Assembly (NCBI GenBank): GCA_964424115.1
Contig: CAYRHN010000015.1
Coordinates: 33,708 to 97,707, forward strand
Length of the DNA stretch: 64,000 nt
Source of the DNA: CAYRHN01 sp964424115
GTDB taxonomy: Bacteria; Chloroflexota; Anaerolineae; Anaerolineales; Anaerolineaceae
Direction: 5' to 3'
Positions 47,620 to 55,706 of the stretch are shown here, in pieces. Each line of letters opens with the position of its first letter. Position 1 is the stretch's first letter. The notes beneath the pieces were generated by a model. That model did no database searches. It was not told the DNA's origin and saw only the letters and a list, made by a program, of their open reading frames with translations. The translations under genes and the position numbers were made by a program.

Positions 47620-48636
47620 TCAGGCGCAGCCGCACGAGCGGCGGAATATGATCTCGGTTGGCAGTAAAACAATCTCCTCCACCGGCTGCTTTTGGATCAG
47701 GTGCAGCAGCTGACGGGCAGCGGTGCGGCCGACCTCCTCGGTCGGAGCGCGCACAGTGGTCAAGGGCGGATTCAAGTAGGGGGCCAGGCGCTGGTCGTCA
47801 AACCCGACCACGGAAATCTCCTCGGGGATACGCCTGCCAGCGGCATGGAGCGCAGCAAGCACTCCCACCGCGGCTTCATCGTCTCCGGCAAATACGGCAT
47901 CAAATTCCACACCGGCATCCAACAAGCGGCATATGGATGCTTCGGCCACATACCGGTCAAAATCGCCTGACGCGAGCCGCTGCGGATCAAACGGAAGGCC
48001 GTGCGCAGCCAGCGCCTGCAGATAACCCATTTCTCGCCAGTGCGAATCCTCTTGAGCTGCCGGCCCAGACAGGAAAACGATCTTCTGCCGGTGGTGAGCT
48101 GTGATCAAATGATCCACCAGTTTATAGGAGGCGGCTTTGTTCTCCACGGTGATGCAGGGAATATGCAGATCGGGAGGAGAAGATTGGTGAATCAGCACCA
48201 CAGGATATTCCTGCAAGGCCAGGTTGCGCAGCGGTTCATCCTCCAGACTCTCCGCAAACACCAACACCCCATCGCAATTATGCGGTCCCAACGGCAACGG
48301 CCGGTCTCCGCGCACCGAACTATGTTGGGTGGAAGCGATCAACATATCGTAACCGCCCTGTTTGCTGGCCTCCTCCACCCCGCTCAAAAGCGGCGCGAAG
48401 AAATCGCCATGCATATCGCTTAACAACAGCCCAATGGTGTGTGTTTTATGGGTTGCCAGGCTGCGCGCCACCGCGTGCGGCACATAATGCAGGTCGGTCA
48501 TAGCCTGCTCCAGGCGGGCAGCCACCTCCGGCGAGACCGGCGCATTTTGGTTGAGATAACGGCTGACCGTGGCTACTGAAACGCCTGCCTGCCGGGCAAC
48601 CTCCCGAATGGTGATCGACTGAGTTGTTTTGGTCAT
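47620..48636 (-). CDS. LacI-family transcriptional regulator
   Basis: 338 residues. DNA-binding head ITIREVARQAGVSVATVSRYLN (8-29) with the hinge VPHAVARSLATHKTHTIGLLL, then a periplasmic-binding-protein-like sugar domain (GVLVFAESLEDEPL, GDDEAAVGVLAALHAAGRRIPEEISVVGFDD) and an unusual end RRSCGCA. It likely represses the downstream sugar operon and itself through two palindromes at its own start site. The inducer is not known. Confidence 0.93.
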   Translation of the reverse strand: MTKTTQSITIREVARQAGVSVATVSRYLNQNAPVSPEVAARLEQAMTDLHYVPHAVARSLATHKTHTIGLLLSDMHGDFFAPLLSGVEEASKQGGYDMLIASTQHSSVRGDRPLPLGPHNCDGVLVFAESLEDEPLRNLALQEYPVVLIHQSSPPDLHIPCITVENKAASYKLVDHLITAHHRQKIVFLSGPAAQEDSHWREMGYLQALAAHGLPFDPQRLASGDFDRYVAEASICRLLDAGVEFDAVFAGDDEAAVGVLAALHAAGRRIPEEISVVGFDDQRLAPYLNPPLTTVRAPTEEVGRTAARQLLHLIQKQPVEEIVLLPTEIIFRRSCGCA

Positions 48637-48649
48637 GGAAAGCCCTGTT

Positions 48650-48674
48650 GTAACCGGTTACTGTAACCGGTTAC
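48650..48674. promoter_or_regulatory. Two tandem LacI-type operators
   Basis: GTAACCGGTTAC occurs twice, at 48650-48661 and 48663-48674, each a perfect 12-base palindrome with central CG as in LacI-family sites, centres 13 bases apart. They lie over the predicted transcription start of the regulator operon, so binding would block the polymerase. Confidence 0.85.
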
Positions 48675-48678
48675 ATAA

Positions 48679-48707
48679 AGTATAGTACACTTACTCAACA
48701 GAGTCAA
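48679..48707 (-). promoter_or_regulatory. Promoter of the lacI-ABC-GH4 operon
   Basis: On the minus strand TTGACT (48707-48702), 17-base spacer, TATACT (48684-48679), a strong sigma-70 type promoter. The start of transcription falls in the operator pair. Confidence 0.82.
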
Positions 48708-48737
48708 GTACTGATCAGGCCGAGAACAGGCATGTAT

Positions 48738-48766
48738 TTGTTTCTTTGCATTAATTACGATAGAAT
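48738..48766 (+). promoter_or_regulatory. Promoter of the GHMP kinase gene
   Basis: TTGTTT (48738-48743), 17-base spacer, TAGAAT (48761-48766). The ATG begins nine bases after the -10 box, so the mRNA is probably leaderless. Confidence 0.5.
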
Positions 48767-48774
48767 AAGCAACC

Positions 48775-49818
48775 ATGGACCTCTTCGTACCCGGACGCAT
48801 CTGCCTGTTAGGCGAACATTCCGATTGGGCCGGGGGCTACCGGCGCGTCAATCCCCTGTTAGAGCCGGGGTATGCCATCATTTGCGGCACCAACCAGGGC
48901 ATCTATGCCCGGGTGGACACCCACCCCACCCGCCTGGTCATGACCGCGACCAGCCCAACTGGCGATATTCAGCGGTCGGAATTGAGCCTGGAATCGGAAG
49001 CCTTGCTGCGCGAAGCCCAGGTTGGCGGATTCTGGTCCTACGTTGCTGGCACGGCTTATCAGATAGTGAGCCGCTATCCGGTGCAAGGGCTGGTGCTGGA
49101 AAATTACCGCACCGATCTGCCCATTCGAAAAGGGCTTTCCTCAAGCGCGGCGATCTGCGTGCTGACTGCACGCGCCTTCAACCGTTTGTATCATCTGGGG
49201 CTGGATGTCCGCGAAGAAATGGAACTGGCTTACCAGGGCGAGCTGACCACCCCATCTCGCTGCGGGCGGATGGACCAGGGTTGCGCCTTTGGCAGCCAGC
49301 CGGTGTTGATGACCTTTGACGGCGACCAGCTGGATGTGCGCCCGCTCAACCTGGGTGGAGAATTTCACTTTGTCATCGTTGATCTGCGCGCCGGGAAAGA
49401 CACCCGTAAGATTCTGACCTGCCTCAATGCATGTTTTCCGACCGCTCAGAGCGAAGAGGCTCGCGCCTTGCAGCGCCTGCTGGGACCGAACAACAAACAG
49501 CTTGTCCACCGGGCTGTCTCCGCCCTCAAAGACGGCAATGCGCCTTGCCTGGGGGACCTGATGCACCAGGCGCAGCACGATTTCGACCTGGCCGCCGCTC
49601 CGATCTGTCCCGAAGAATTGACCGCCCCAGCGCTGCACCGGGTGTTGGAATATCCGCCCATTCAGCCGCTGACCTGGGGCGGCAAAGGGGTTGGCTCGCA
49701 GGGAGACGGCGCCGCGCAGCTTCTGGCCCGTTCGGCAGCAGACCAGGCGCAAGTAATGCGCATCCTGGAAAATGAGTTGGGAGTTGCCTGCATCCCGCTG
49801 ACCTTGAAAGCATCCTGA
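48775..49818 (+). CDS. GHMP-family sugar kinase (galactokinase-like)
   Basis: 347 residues. GHMP motifs: VPGRICLLGEHSDWAGGY (5-22), ATP loop IRKGLSSSAAICV (117-129), a D in GRMDQGCAFG, and K-G-V-G-S-Q-G-D-G-A-A-Q near residue 302. Galactokinase-type signature G-E-H-x-D is kept as G-E-H-S-D. Substrate may be galactose, arabinose or a related sugar; I cannot decide. Divergent from the LacI operon, which may supply its sugar. No Shine-Dalgarno site precedes the ATG. Confidence 0.82.
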   Translation: MDLFVPGRICLLGEHSDWAGGYRRVNPLLEPGYAIICGTNQGIYARVDTHPTRLVMTATSPTGDIQRSELSLESEALLREAQVGGFWSYVAGTAYQIVSRYPVQGLVLENYRTDLPIRKGLSSSAAICVLTARAFNRLYHLGLDVREEMELAYQGELTTPSRCGRMDQGCAFGSQPVLMTFDGDQLDVRPLNLGGEFHFVIVDLRAGKDTRKILTCLNACFPTAQSEEARALQRLLGPNNKQLVHRAVSALKDGNAPCLGDLMHQAQHDFDLAAAPICPEELTAPALHRVLEYPPIQPLTWGGKGVGSQGDGAAQLLARSAADQAQVMRILENELGVACIPLTLKAS

Positions 49819-49864
49819 CTGAAAGATCCGGGCTTAATAATTCGCGAAGAAAGCCCAAATTCGC

Positions 49865-49870
49865 TATAAT
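49865..49870 (+). promoter_or_regulatory. Candidate -10 box of the lipoprotein gene
   Basis: TATAAT, 24 bases before the ATG at 49895. Upstream, GGGCTT (49830-49835) and AAGCCC (49851-49856) can pair and may end the kinase transcript. Confidence 0.4.
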
Positions 49871-49894
49871 CAAGATGATAAGAAAGGAGTTTCA

Positions 49895-50752
49895 ATGAAA
49901 AAACGAATTGCCTTGATCCTGTTCGCTGTCGTCTGCATGAGTCTGGCTGCCTGCAACATTCCCCAGGCCGCCACCCCCACAGTGGATGTGAATCAGGTGA
50001 GCACCGCTGTGGCGGAACAACTCACCTCCCAGGCGCCGACCAACTCTCCTGTCCCGCCCGCCACCGATACACCCGCCGTGCCGCCCACCGATACCCCGCA
50101 ACCCCCCACGGCCACCCCTACAGAGACCGCCACTCCCACCGTCACCCCCACCCTGCCCAACGACCCTGCCACTGCGCTGGGCGCCCCCACCTACCGCAAC
50201 CTGCTGGATGACGGCGCTGCTTTTGGCATCACCTCCAGCGGTTACTCGGACGGCAACACATCCATCACCGCCTCCGGCGGCGTGCTGCACCTCTCCAGCT
50301 CCAGTGCCAACGGTTGGCGCGGTTGGCGTCTGACCGGCAAGCAGCCGCAGAATTTCTACCTGGAAGGCAAGTTCAATACCATCACCTGCTCCGGAACCAG
50401 CCAGTATGGGCTGGTCTTCCGCGCCCCGGATTATTCCAGCGGCTACGGTTACTACCTGAACATCACCTGCGATGGCGCCTGGTTCCTCACCAAATGGGAT
50501 TCTGGCGGCACCTCGGTGGTGGACGCCGGCGGCACCGACTCGATCATCAAGGGTGGCCCTGGACAGAGCAACCGCTTCGGCGTGTGGGTGCAGGGTAGCA
50601 ACTTTAAAGTCTACGCCAACGGAAAACTGCTAAAAGAATTTTCCGACTCATCCATCAGTGCTGCCGGACATATTGGGGTAACCATTGCCGGCTTCAACGC
50701 CACCGGCATCACGGTTGACCTGGATGAGCTTTCATATTGGGCTTTGCCGTAA
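49895..50752 (+). CDS. Lipoprotein with Pro/Thr linker and concanavalin-like domain
   Basis: 285 residues, AAGGAGT ribosome site. Lipobox M-S-L-A-A-C followed by a long Pro/Thr linker (residues 26-90) and a beta-sandwich domain (YRNLLDDGAAFGITSSGYSDGNTS ... NFYLEGKFNTITCSGTSQYGLVFRAPDYSSGYGYYLNITCDG), like the DUF1080/LamG-type laminin-concanavalin folds that bind carbohydrate. The last base of its stop codon is the first of the exonuclease ATG, so both share a transcript. Confidence 0.85.
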   Translation: MKKRIALILFAVVCMSLAACNIPQAATPTVDVNQVSTAVAEQLTSQAPTNSPVPPATDTPAVPPTDTPQPPTATPTETATPTVTPTLPNDPATALGAPTYRNLLDDGAAFGITSSGYSDGNTSITASGGVLHLSSSSANGWRGWRLTGKQPQNFYLEGKFNTITCSGTSQYGLVFRAPDYSSGYGYYLNITCDGAWFLTKWDSGGTSVVDAGGTDSIIKGGPGQSNRFGVWVQGSNFKVYANGKLLKEFSDSSISAAGHIGVTIAGFNATGITVDLDELSYWALP

Positions 50753-51333
50753 TGAACGCAATTTCTTCCAAACAGGCTGCAGTCGAAAAGGCGCGCCAGT
50801 TTCTGGCCCAGGACCCGCTTTACCTGGACACCGAAACCACCGGCATTGACCGCAACGATGGGATCGTTGAGATCGCAGTGGTAGATGACCTCGGCAAAGT
50901 AATCTTTGACTCGCTGGTTCGTCCGCTCAAGCCCATTCCCGCCGACGTGACGCGCATCCACCACATCACCAATGAAATGGTGAAGAGTGCCCCCAACTGG
51001 GCGGTGGTATGGGCGCGTCTGCGCCCGCTGTTGGTTGGGCGACTGATCCTGACCTACAATGCCGAATTTGACCTGCGCATGTTCCAGCAAACCCACACTC
51101 AGCATGGCCTGCGCTGGAGCGAGACACCCGCCACCATGCGCTTTGACTGCATCATGAAGCTGTATGCCCGCTTCCGCGGCGATTGGGACGAACGGCGCAA
51201 CGATTACCGCTATCACAGTCTGGATGCCGCGGGAAAGTACAGCAGCATCTCCCTGCCCAACAGCCACCGCGCCGCCGACGATACCCTGCTGGCGCGCGCC
51301 TTGTTGCACAGCATAGCAGAAACAGAGATTTAA
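50752..51333 (+). CDS. DnaQ-like DEDDh 3'-5' exonuclease
   Basis: 193 residues from the ATG at 50752. ExoI LYLDTETTGI with D26 and E28, ExoII LILTYNAEFDLRMF, ExoIII with H and D in NSHRAADDTLLARALL, and all four acidic residues plus the His are present. It is a free exonuclease without a polymerase domain. It is the first gene of the repair cluster, 45 bases before the AddB-like gene. Confidence 0.92.
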   Translation: MNAISSKQAAVEKARQFLAQDPLYLDTETTGIDRNDGIVEIAVVDDLGKVIFDSLVRPLKPIPADVTRIHHITNEMVKSAPNWAVVWARLRPLLVGRLILTYNAEFDLRMFQQTHTQHGLRWSETPATMRFDCIMKLYARFRGDWDERRNDYRYHSLDAAGKYSSISLPNSHRAADDTLLARALLHSIAETEI

Positions 51334-51338
51334 TTTAT

Positions 51339-51371
51339 AGACCCTGAGGGTCTTTAAGACCCTTAGGGTCT
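51339..51371. repeat. Double palindromic repeat before the AddB-like gene
   Basis: AGACCCTGAGGGTCT (51339-51353) and AGACCCTTAGGGTCT (51357-51371), two near-identical 15-base palindromes divided by three bases. They fill the 45-base gap in the middle of the repair cluster and resemble dispersed REP-like elements. Confidence 0.8.
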
Positions 51372-51378
51372 GGTCAAA

Positions 51379-53472
51379 ATGAGAACCATGCCTCCCTCCA
51401 GCGATCCCCTGCAAGCTCTGGTGAAATCCCCCCCTGCTGCCCGGCTCTTTATCCAGGGTCCGGCGGGCAGCGGCAAGACCAGCCTGGGCGTGGCGCGCAT
51501 GCTCTGGCTGATCGAGCAGGGGGTGCCGGCACAAAGCATCCTGGTCCTCAGTCCGCAGCGTTCGCTGGCGCGCCCCTATGCCCAGGCAGCCGCCGACCCC
51601 GATCTGCCCGCGGGAGGACAACCTTCCATCCTGACCCTGGGCGGCCTGGCCCAGCGTATGCTGGCCCTGTTTTGGCCGCTCCTGCCGCAACCTGGCGGCC
51701 AGATACCCGCCCCACCCACTTTCCTGACCCTGGAAACGGCCCAATACTACATGGCGCGTCTGGTGGCCCCCCTGATCGATGAGCAGGGCTTCTTTGAGAG
51801 CGTCACCATTGACCGCAACCGCCTGTATTCGCAGATCCTCGACAACCTGAACAAGGCTGCCGGGGTGGGTTTTGATCCCCTGACCATCGGCAACCGCCTG
51901 AGCAGCGCCTGGTCAGGCCAACCCGCGCAACTGCGCGTCTACCAGGATGTACAGGAATGTGCCAACCGCTTCCGGGTTTTTTGCCTGGAGAATAACCTGC
52001 TGGATTTTTCTTTACAGATGGAATTATTCATCCATCACCTGTGGCCGTCACTGCTGTGCCGATCCTTCCTCAAGGCGCAGTACCGCCACCTGATCTTTGA
52101 CAACATTGAAGAAGACCTGCCGGTTGTGCACGATATCATCCACCAGTGGCTCCCCGACTTGGAAAGCGCCTGGTTGTTGTACGACACCGGCGGCGGATAC
52201 CGCACCTTCCTGGGCGCTGACCCGGCTTCCGCGGCCGTCCTGCGTGAATCCTGCGAGGAGACGATCAACCTGGAAGGCTCGTGGATCACCCCGCCGGCAG
52301 TGGAGGAATTTGCCCAGGCCCTGACAGCACGCATCCAGCGCCAGGAGGTCGAGCCTTCCCCGCGCATTCGCGCCGCGATGACGCACGTCTCGCACCGTTT
52401 TGCGCCGCAAATGGCTGCCTGGGCTGCCGACGAAACCGCCCGCCTGGTGACACAGGATGGGATACCGCCAGGCGAGATCGTCTTGCTTTCTCCCTACCTG
52501 TCTGATTCTCTGCGCTTTTCCCTGGTGCGCGAGCTGGAACAGCGCGGCATCCCTGCCCGAACCCACCGGCCCTCGCGCAGCCTGCGCGACGAACCCGCCA
52601 CGCACTGCCTGCTGACCCTGGCGCGCCTGGCCTACCCGGCCTGGAGCATTTTCCCCTCGCCCACCGAGGTGCGCGAGGCGCTGCTGCAATCCATTGCCGG
52701 TTTGGACCTGGTGCGCGCCGATCTGCTAGCGCGCATCGTTTACAACCCGCGCAGCGGAGCGTTGGGGCCATTTGACCGCCTCAACCAGGAAATGCGCCGA
52801 CGCATCACCTATGCCCTGGGGGAGCGCTACGAAATCTTACGCGCCTGGCTGAATGATCCCACCCACGGCCAGGAGCAGGAACTGGATACCTTCCTCAGCC
52901 GCCTGTTTGGAGAACTGCTCACCCAGCCCGGATTCGGTTTTGAGCAGAACTACGATGCCGCAGCCGTCACTGCCCGTCTGATCGATTCGGTACGGAAATT
53001 CCGCCGCGCGCGTACCGGCGCTCCCGAAAATCCGCTCGGCCCCGATTATCTGAAAATGGTCGCCGGAGGAGTACTGGCTGCCCAGTATTTGCAGCCGCTT
53101 GACCTGGAAGACCAGGATGCAGTGTTGATCGCCCCGGCTTACACCTACCTGATGAGCAACCGCCCCGCCGCAATTCAATTCTGGCTGGATGCGGGCAGTC
53201 CTGGCTGGTGGGAACGCCTCAACCAGCCGCTCACGCATCCCTACGTGCTCTCCCGCGCCTGGTCGGATGAGGCGCGCTGGACCGACCAGGATGAATACAA
53301 TGCCAACCAGGCCGCCCTGGCCCGTCTGGTAGAAGGTCTCACCCGCCGCTGTAAAAAGCACATCTATCTGTGCACCAGTATGCTCAACGAACAAGGCGAA
53401 GAACCGCGCGGGCCGCTGCTGCAAGCCATCCAGGGCTTGCTGCGCCGCCTGAACCTGGCGGAGGAGAAGTAG
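51379..53472 (+). CDS. AddB-like SF1 helicase homologue, no nuclease domain
   Basis: 697 residues; ATG at 51379 or 51388, ribosome site weak. Walker A G27-P-A-G-S-G-K33-T near the N-terminus. Helicase motif II position reads F240-D-N-I-E-E-D246, not D-E-x-D, and the later helicase motifs are not clear. This matches the AddB subunit of AddAB, which keeps a Walker A but does not translocate like AddA, and the inner architecture (a second helicase half with VLSPYLSDSLRFSLVRELEQRGIP) is also AddB-like. AddB normally ends in a Fe-S nuclease; that part is here a separate gene two genes downstream. Confidence 0.75.
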   Translation: MRTMPPSSDPLQALVKSPPAARLFIQGPAGSGKTSLGVARMLWLIEQGVPAQSILVLSPQRSLARPYAQAAADPDLPAGGQPSILTLGGLAQRMLALFWPLLPQPGGQIPAPPTFLTLETAQYYMARLVAPLIDEQGFFESVTIDRNRLYSQILDNLNKAAGVGFDPLTIGNRLSSAWSGQPAQLRVYQDVQECANRFRVFCLENNLLDFSLQMELFIHHLWPSLLCRSFLKAQYRHLIFDNIEEDLPVVHDIIHQWLPDLESAWLLYDTGGGYRTFLGADPASAAVLRESCEETINLEGSWITPPAVEEFAQALTARIQRQEVEPSPRIRAAMTHVSHRFAPQMAAWAADETARLVTQDGIPPGEIVLLSPYLSDSLRFSLVRELEQRGIPARTHRPSRSLRDEPATHCLLTLARLAYPAWSIFPSPTEVREALLQSIAGLDLVRADLLARIVYNPRSGALGPFDRLNQEMRRRITYALGERYEILRAWLNDPTHGQEQELDTFLSRLFGELLTQPGFGFEQNYDAAAVTARLIDSVRKFRRARTGAPENPLGPDYLKMVAGGVLAAQYLQPLDLEDQDAVLIAPAYTYLMSNRPAAIQFWLDAGSPGWWERLNQPLTHPYVLSRAWSDEARWTDQDEYNANQAALARLVEGLTRRCKKHIYLCTSMLNEQGEEPRGPLLQAIQGLLRRLNLAEEK

Positions 53473-53475
53473 CGC

Positions 53476-55704
53476 ATGGCCGGGTTCAAGCCTCGTAAAG
53501 CGCAGAAAGCCATCCTCGATTACCGCGGCGGCAAAATGGGCGTCTCGGCGGTGCCGGGCAGCGGCAAGACCCAAACCCTCTCTGCCCTGGCAGCCGGTTT
53601 GATTCGCCAGGGGTTGGTCAACGAAGACCAGGAGGTGTTGATCGTCACCCTGGTCAATTCGGCGGTGGAAAACTTCTCCAGCCGCATCGCCGGGTTCATT
53701 CGCGAGGCCGGCCTGCTGGAAGGCTACGGCTACCGAGTACGCACCCTGCACGGCCTGGCGCATGACATCGTGCGCGAACGGCCTGACCTGGCCGGTCTGG
53801 AGACACGCTTCCAGATCGCGGATGAGTCTGAATGCACCGGAATCCTCAATGAAGTAGTGCAATCCTGGCTGGGCGCGCACCCCGAGTTCATGGAAACCTG
53901 GGGCGATGAACAGTACATCGAAAGCCACCACCAGTTTAATCCGCGCCGCGAATGGCCGGAACTTGTCACCAGCCTGGCAAACGCCTTCATCCGCCAATGC
54001 AAGGATATGCGCGCCACCCCGCTGGAGATCCGCAACCACCTGGCGGAACTGAAGTTTGTTCCACCGCTGCTTCAGATGGGCTATGAACTGTATGCTGATT
54101 ACCAACGCGCGTTGAACTACCGCAACGCGGTCGATTTCGACGACCTGATCCGCCTGGCGCTGCAAGTGTTGGAAAGCGACCCCGAATACCTGGCCCGCTT
54201 GCAGGCGCGCTGGCCGTACATCCTGGAAGATGAAGCCCAGGATTCCAGCCGCCTGCAGGAAGAGATCCTGCGCAAGCTGAGCGGCATGGACGGCAACTGG
54301 GTGCGCGTCGGCGACCCCAACCAGGCTATTTTTGAGACCTTCACTACCGCCAGCCCGGATTTCTTGATCAACTTCCTGTGCGAGCCAGGCGTGCAGGCCC
54401 TACCGATGCCCAATTCCGGGCGCTCCACCCTCTCCATTCTCTCGCTGGCCAACCTGCTCATTCGCTGGAGCCAGCTTTATACCGACAACCCTGCCCTGCT
54501 GGGCGGGCTGGTGGAACCGCTCATCCAGCCCACACCTCCCGGCGACCCGCAGCCCAACCCGCCAGACAATCCTGAGGCGGTAGTGTTGTACGATAAGGCG
54601 TACGAAGCCGAACGGGAGACTGACGACGTGGCCCGCTCAGCCCTGCGCTGGACGGCTGCCCACCCGGACCAGACCTGCGCCATCCTGGTCACGCGCAACA
54701 CGCACGGCAGCAAGATCGTCGAAGCCCTGCGCGCCCTGGGTGCCGAGCCGGTGGAACTGCTGCGCAACACCTTCCCCACCCGACAGACTGCCGATACCCT
54801 GGCGACCATCCTGCAATACCTGGCCGCACCCGCCGAGTCGATCAAACTGGCGCGCGTCTATCGCAGCCTGTACACCCCTCCCGAACGCGGAAAAAGCCCG
54901 CTCAAAGAGCAGGTCCACCAGACTGCGCGCCTGATCGAAAAATGCCGCTACCTGGAGGATTACCTTTGGCCTTCTCCGGAACAGAGCTGGCTTTCAACGG
55001 TCAACCCGCCGGAGGTGCGTCTTTCGCTGGGCGATTTCCGCGAGCGCATGCTGCGCTGGCAACAGGCCACCCTCCTGCCGGTCGATCAGCTCCTCCTGAC
55101 CATTGCCCAGGACCTGTACACCGCTCCCGCTGACCTGGCCCTGGCGCACAAGCTGGCCTTGCTGCTGGAACGCGCCGCAGTTGCTCACCCGGACTGGGGC
55201 CTGGAGGAATTCGCCGCCGAACTTGGCTCGGTGGCCAACTCGGAACGCAAGCTGACCGGCTTTTCGGATGACGATCTGGGCTTTAACCCGGATGCCCACC
55301 CTGGCCAGGTGGTGGTCGCTACCGCTCACAAGGCCAAAGGATTGGAATGGGACAAGGTGTACATCGTCTCGGCCAATAATTACGATTTCCCGGCCGCCCT
55401 GCCGGACGAGAACTTTATCTCCGAAAAGCTCTTTGTGCGCGGACGGCTGAACCTGGAAGCTGAATTGCTGTACCTGCTCAAGGCGTTGGAGGAAGGCCAG
55501 ATCACCGCGATGTATGAAGAACCGGGAGAGGCCACCCTGCAAGCTCGCCGGGAATATGCCCGTGAGCGCCTGCGCCTATTCTATGTCGCCATCACCCGCG
55601 CGCGGCGCGAACTTTCCATCACTTGGAACACTGGCCGCGGACACTCCAAAGCTGCCCAGTCCTTGCGCGGCCTGATCGAACTGCGCCACTCCCCGGAGGA
55701 TTAG
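53476..55704 (+). CDS. UvrD/AddA-type SF1A helicase without nuclease domain
   Basis: 742 residues, GGAGGAG ribosome site. All motifs visible: Q-motif KPRKAQKAIL, I V26-P-G-S-G-K-T, II D252-E-A-Q-D, III VGDPNQAIF (about 278-286), V VVVATAHKAKGLEWDKVYIV, VI LRLFYVAITRARRELSITW (about 697-715). Likely an active 3'-5' translocase. Unlike AddA/RecB there is no C-terminal nuclease. 3 bases after the AddB-like gene and 2 before the nuclease gene, which argues for one complex. Confidence 0.9.
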   Translation: MAGFKPRKAQKAILDYRGGKMGVSAVPGSGKTQTLSALAAGLIRQGLVNEDQEVLIVTLVNSAVENFSSRIAGFIREAGLLEGYGYRVRTLHGLAHDIVRERPDLAGLETRFQIADESECTGILNEVVQSWLGAHPEFMETWGDEQYIESHHQFNPRREWPELVTSLANAFIRQCKDMRATPLEIRNHLAELKFVPPLLQMGYELYADYQRALNYRNAVDFDDLIRLALQVLESDPEYLARLQARWPYILEDEAQDSSRLQEEILRKLSGMDGNWVRVGDPNQAIFETFTTASPDFLINFLCEPGVQALPMPNSGRSTLSILSLANLLIRWSQLYTDNPALLGGLVEPLIQPTPPGDPQPNPPDNPEAVVLYDKAYEAERETDDVARSALRWTAAHPDQTCAILVTRNTHGSKIVEALRALGAEPVELLRNTFPTRQTADTLATILQYLAAPAESIKLARVYRSLYTPPERGKSPLKEQVHQTARLIEKCRYLEDYLWPSPEQSWLSTVNPPEVRLSLGDFRERMLRWQQATLLPVDQLLLTIAQDLYTAPADLALAHKLALLLERAAVAHPDWGLEEFAAELGSVANSERKLTGFSDDDLGFNPDAHPGQVVVATAHKAKGLEWDKVYIVSANNYDFPAALPDENFISEKLFVRGRLNLEAELLYLLKALEEGQITAMYEEPGEATLQARREYARERLRLFYVAITRARRELSITWNTGRGHSKAAQSLRGLIELRHSPED

Positions 55705-55706
55705 CC

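Noticed and set aside
51339..51371. CRISPR-like repeat pair
   Set aside because: Only two 15-base palindromes with a 3-base gap, no spacers.
52837..54165. 442-codon frame antisense across two helicase genes
   Set aside because: Runs over the boundary of two real genes and has no domain.
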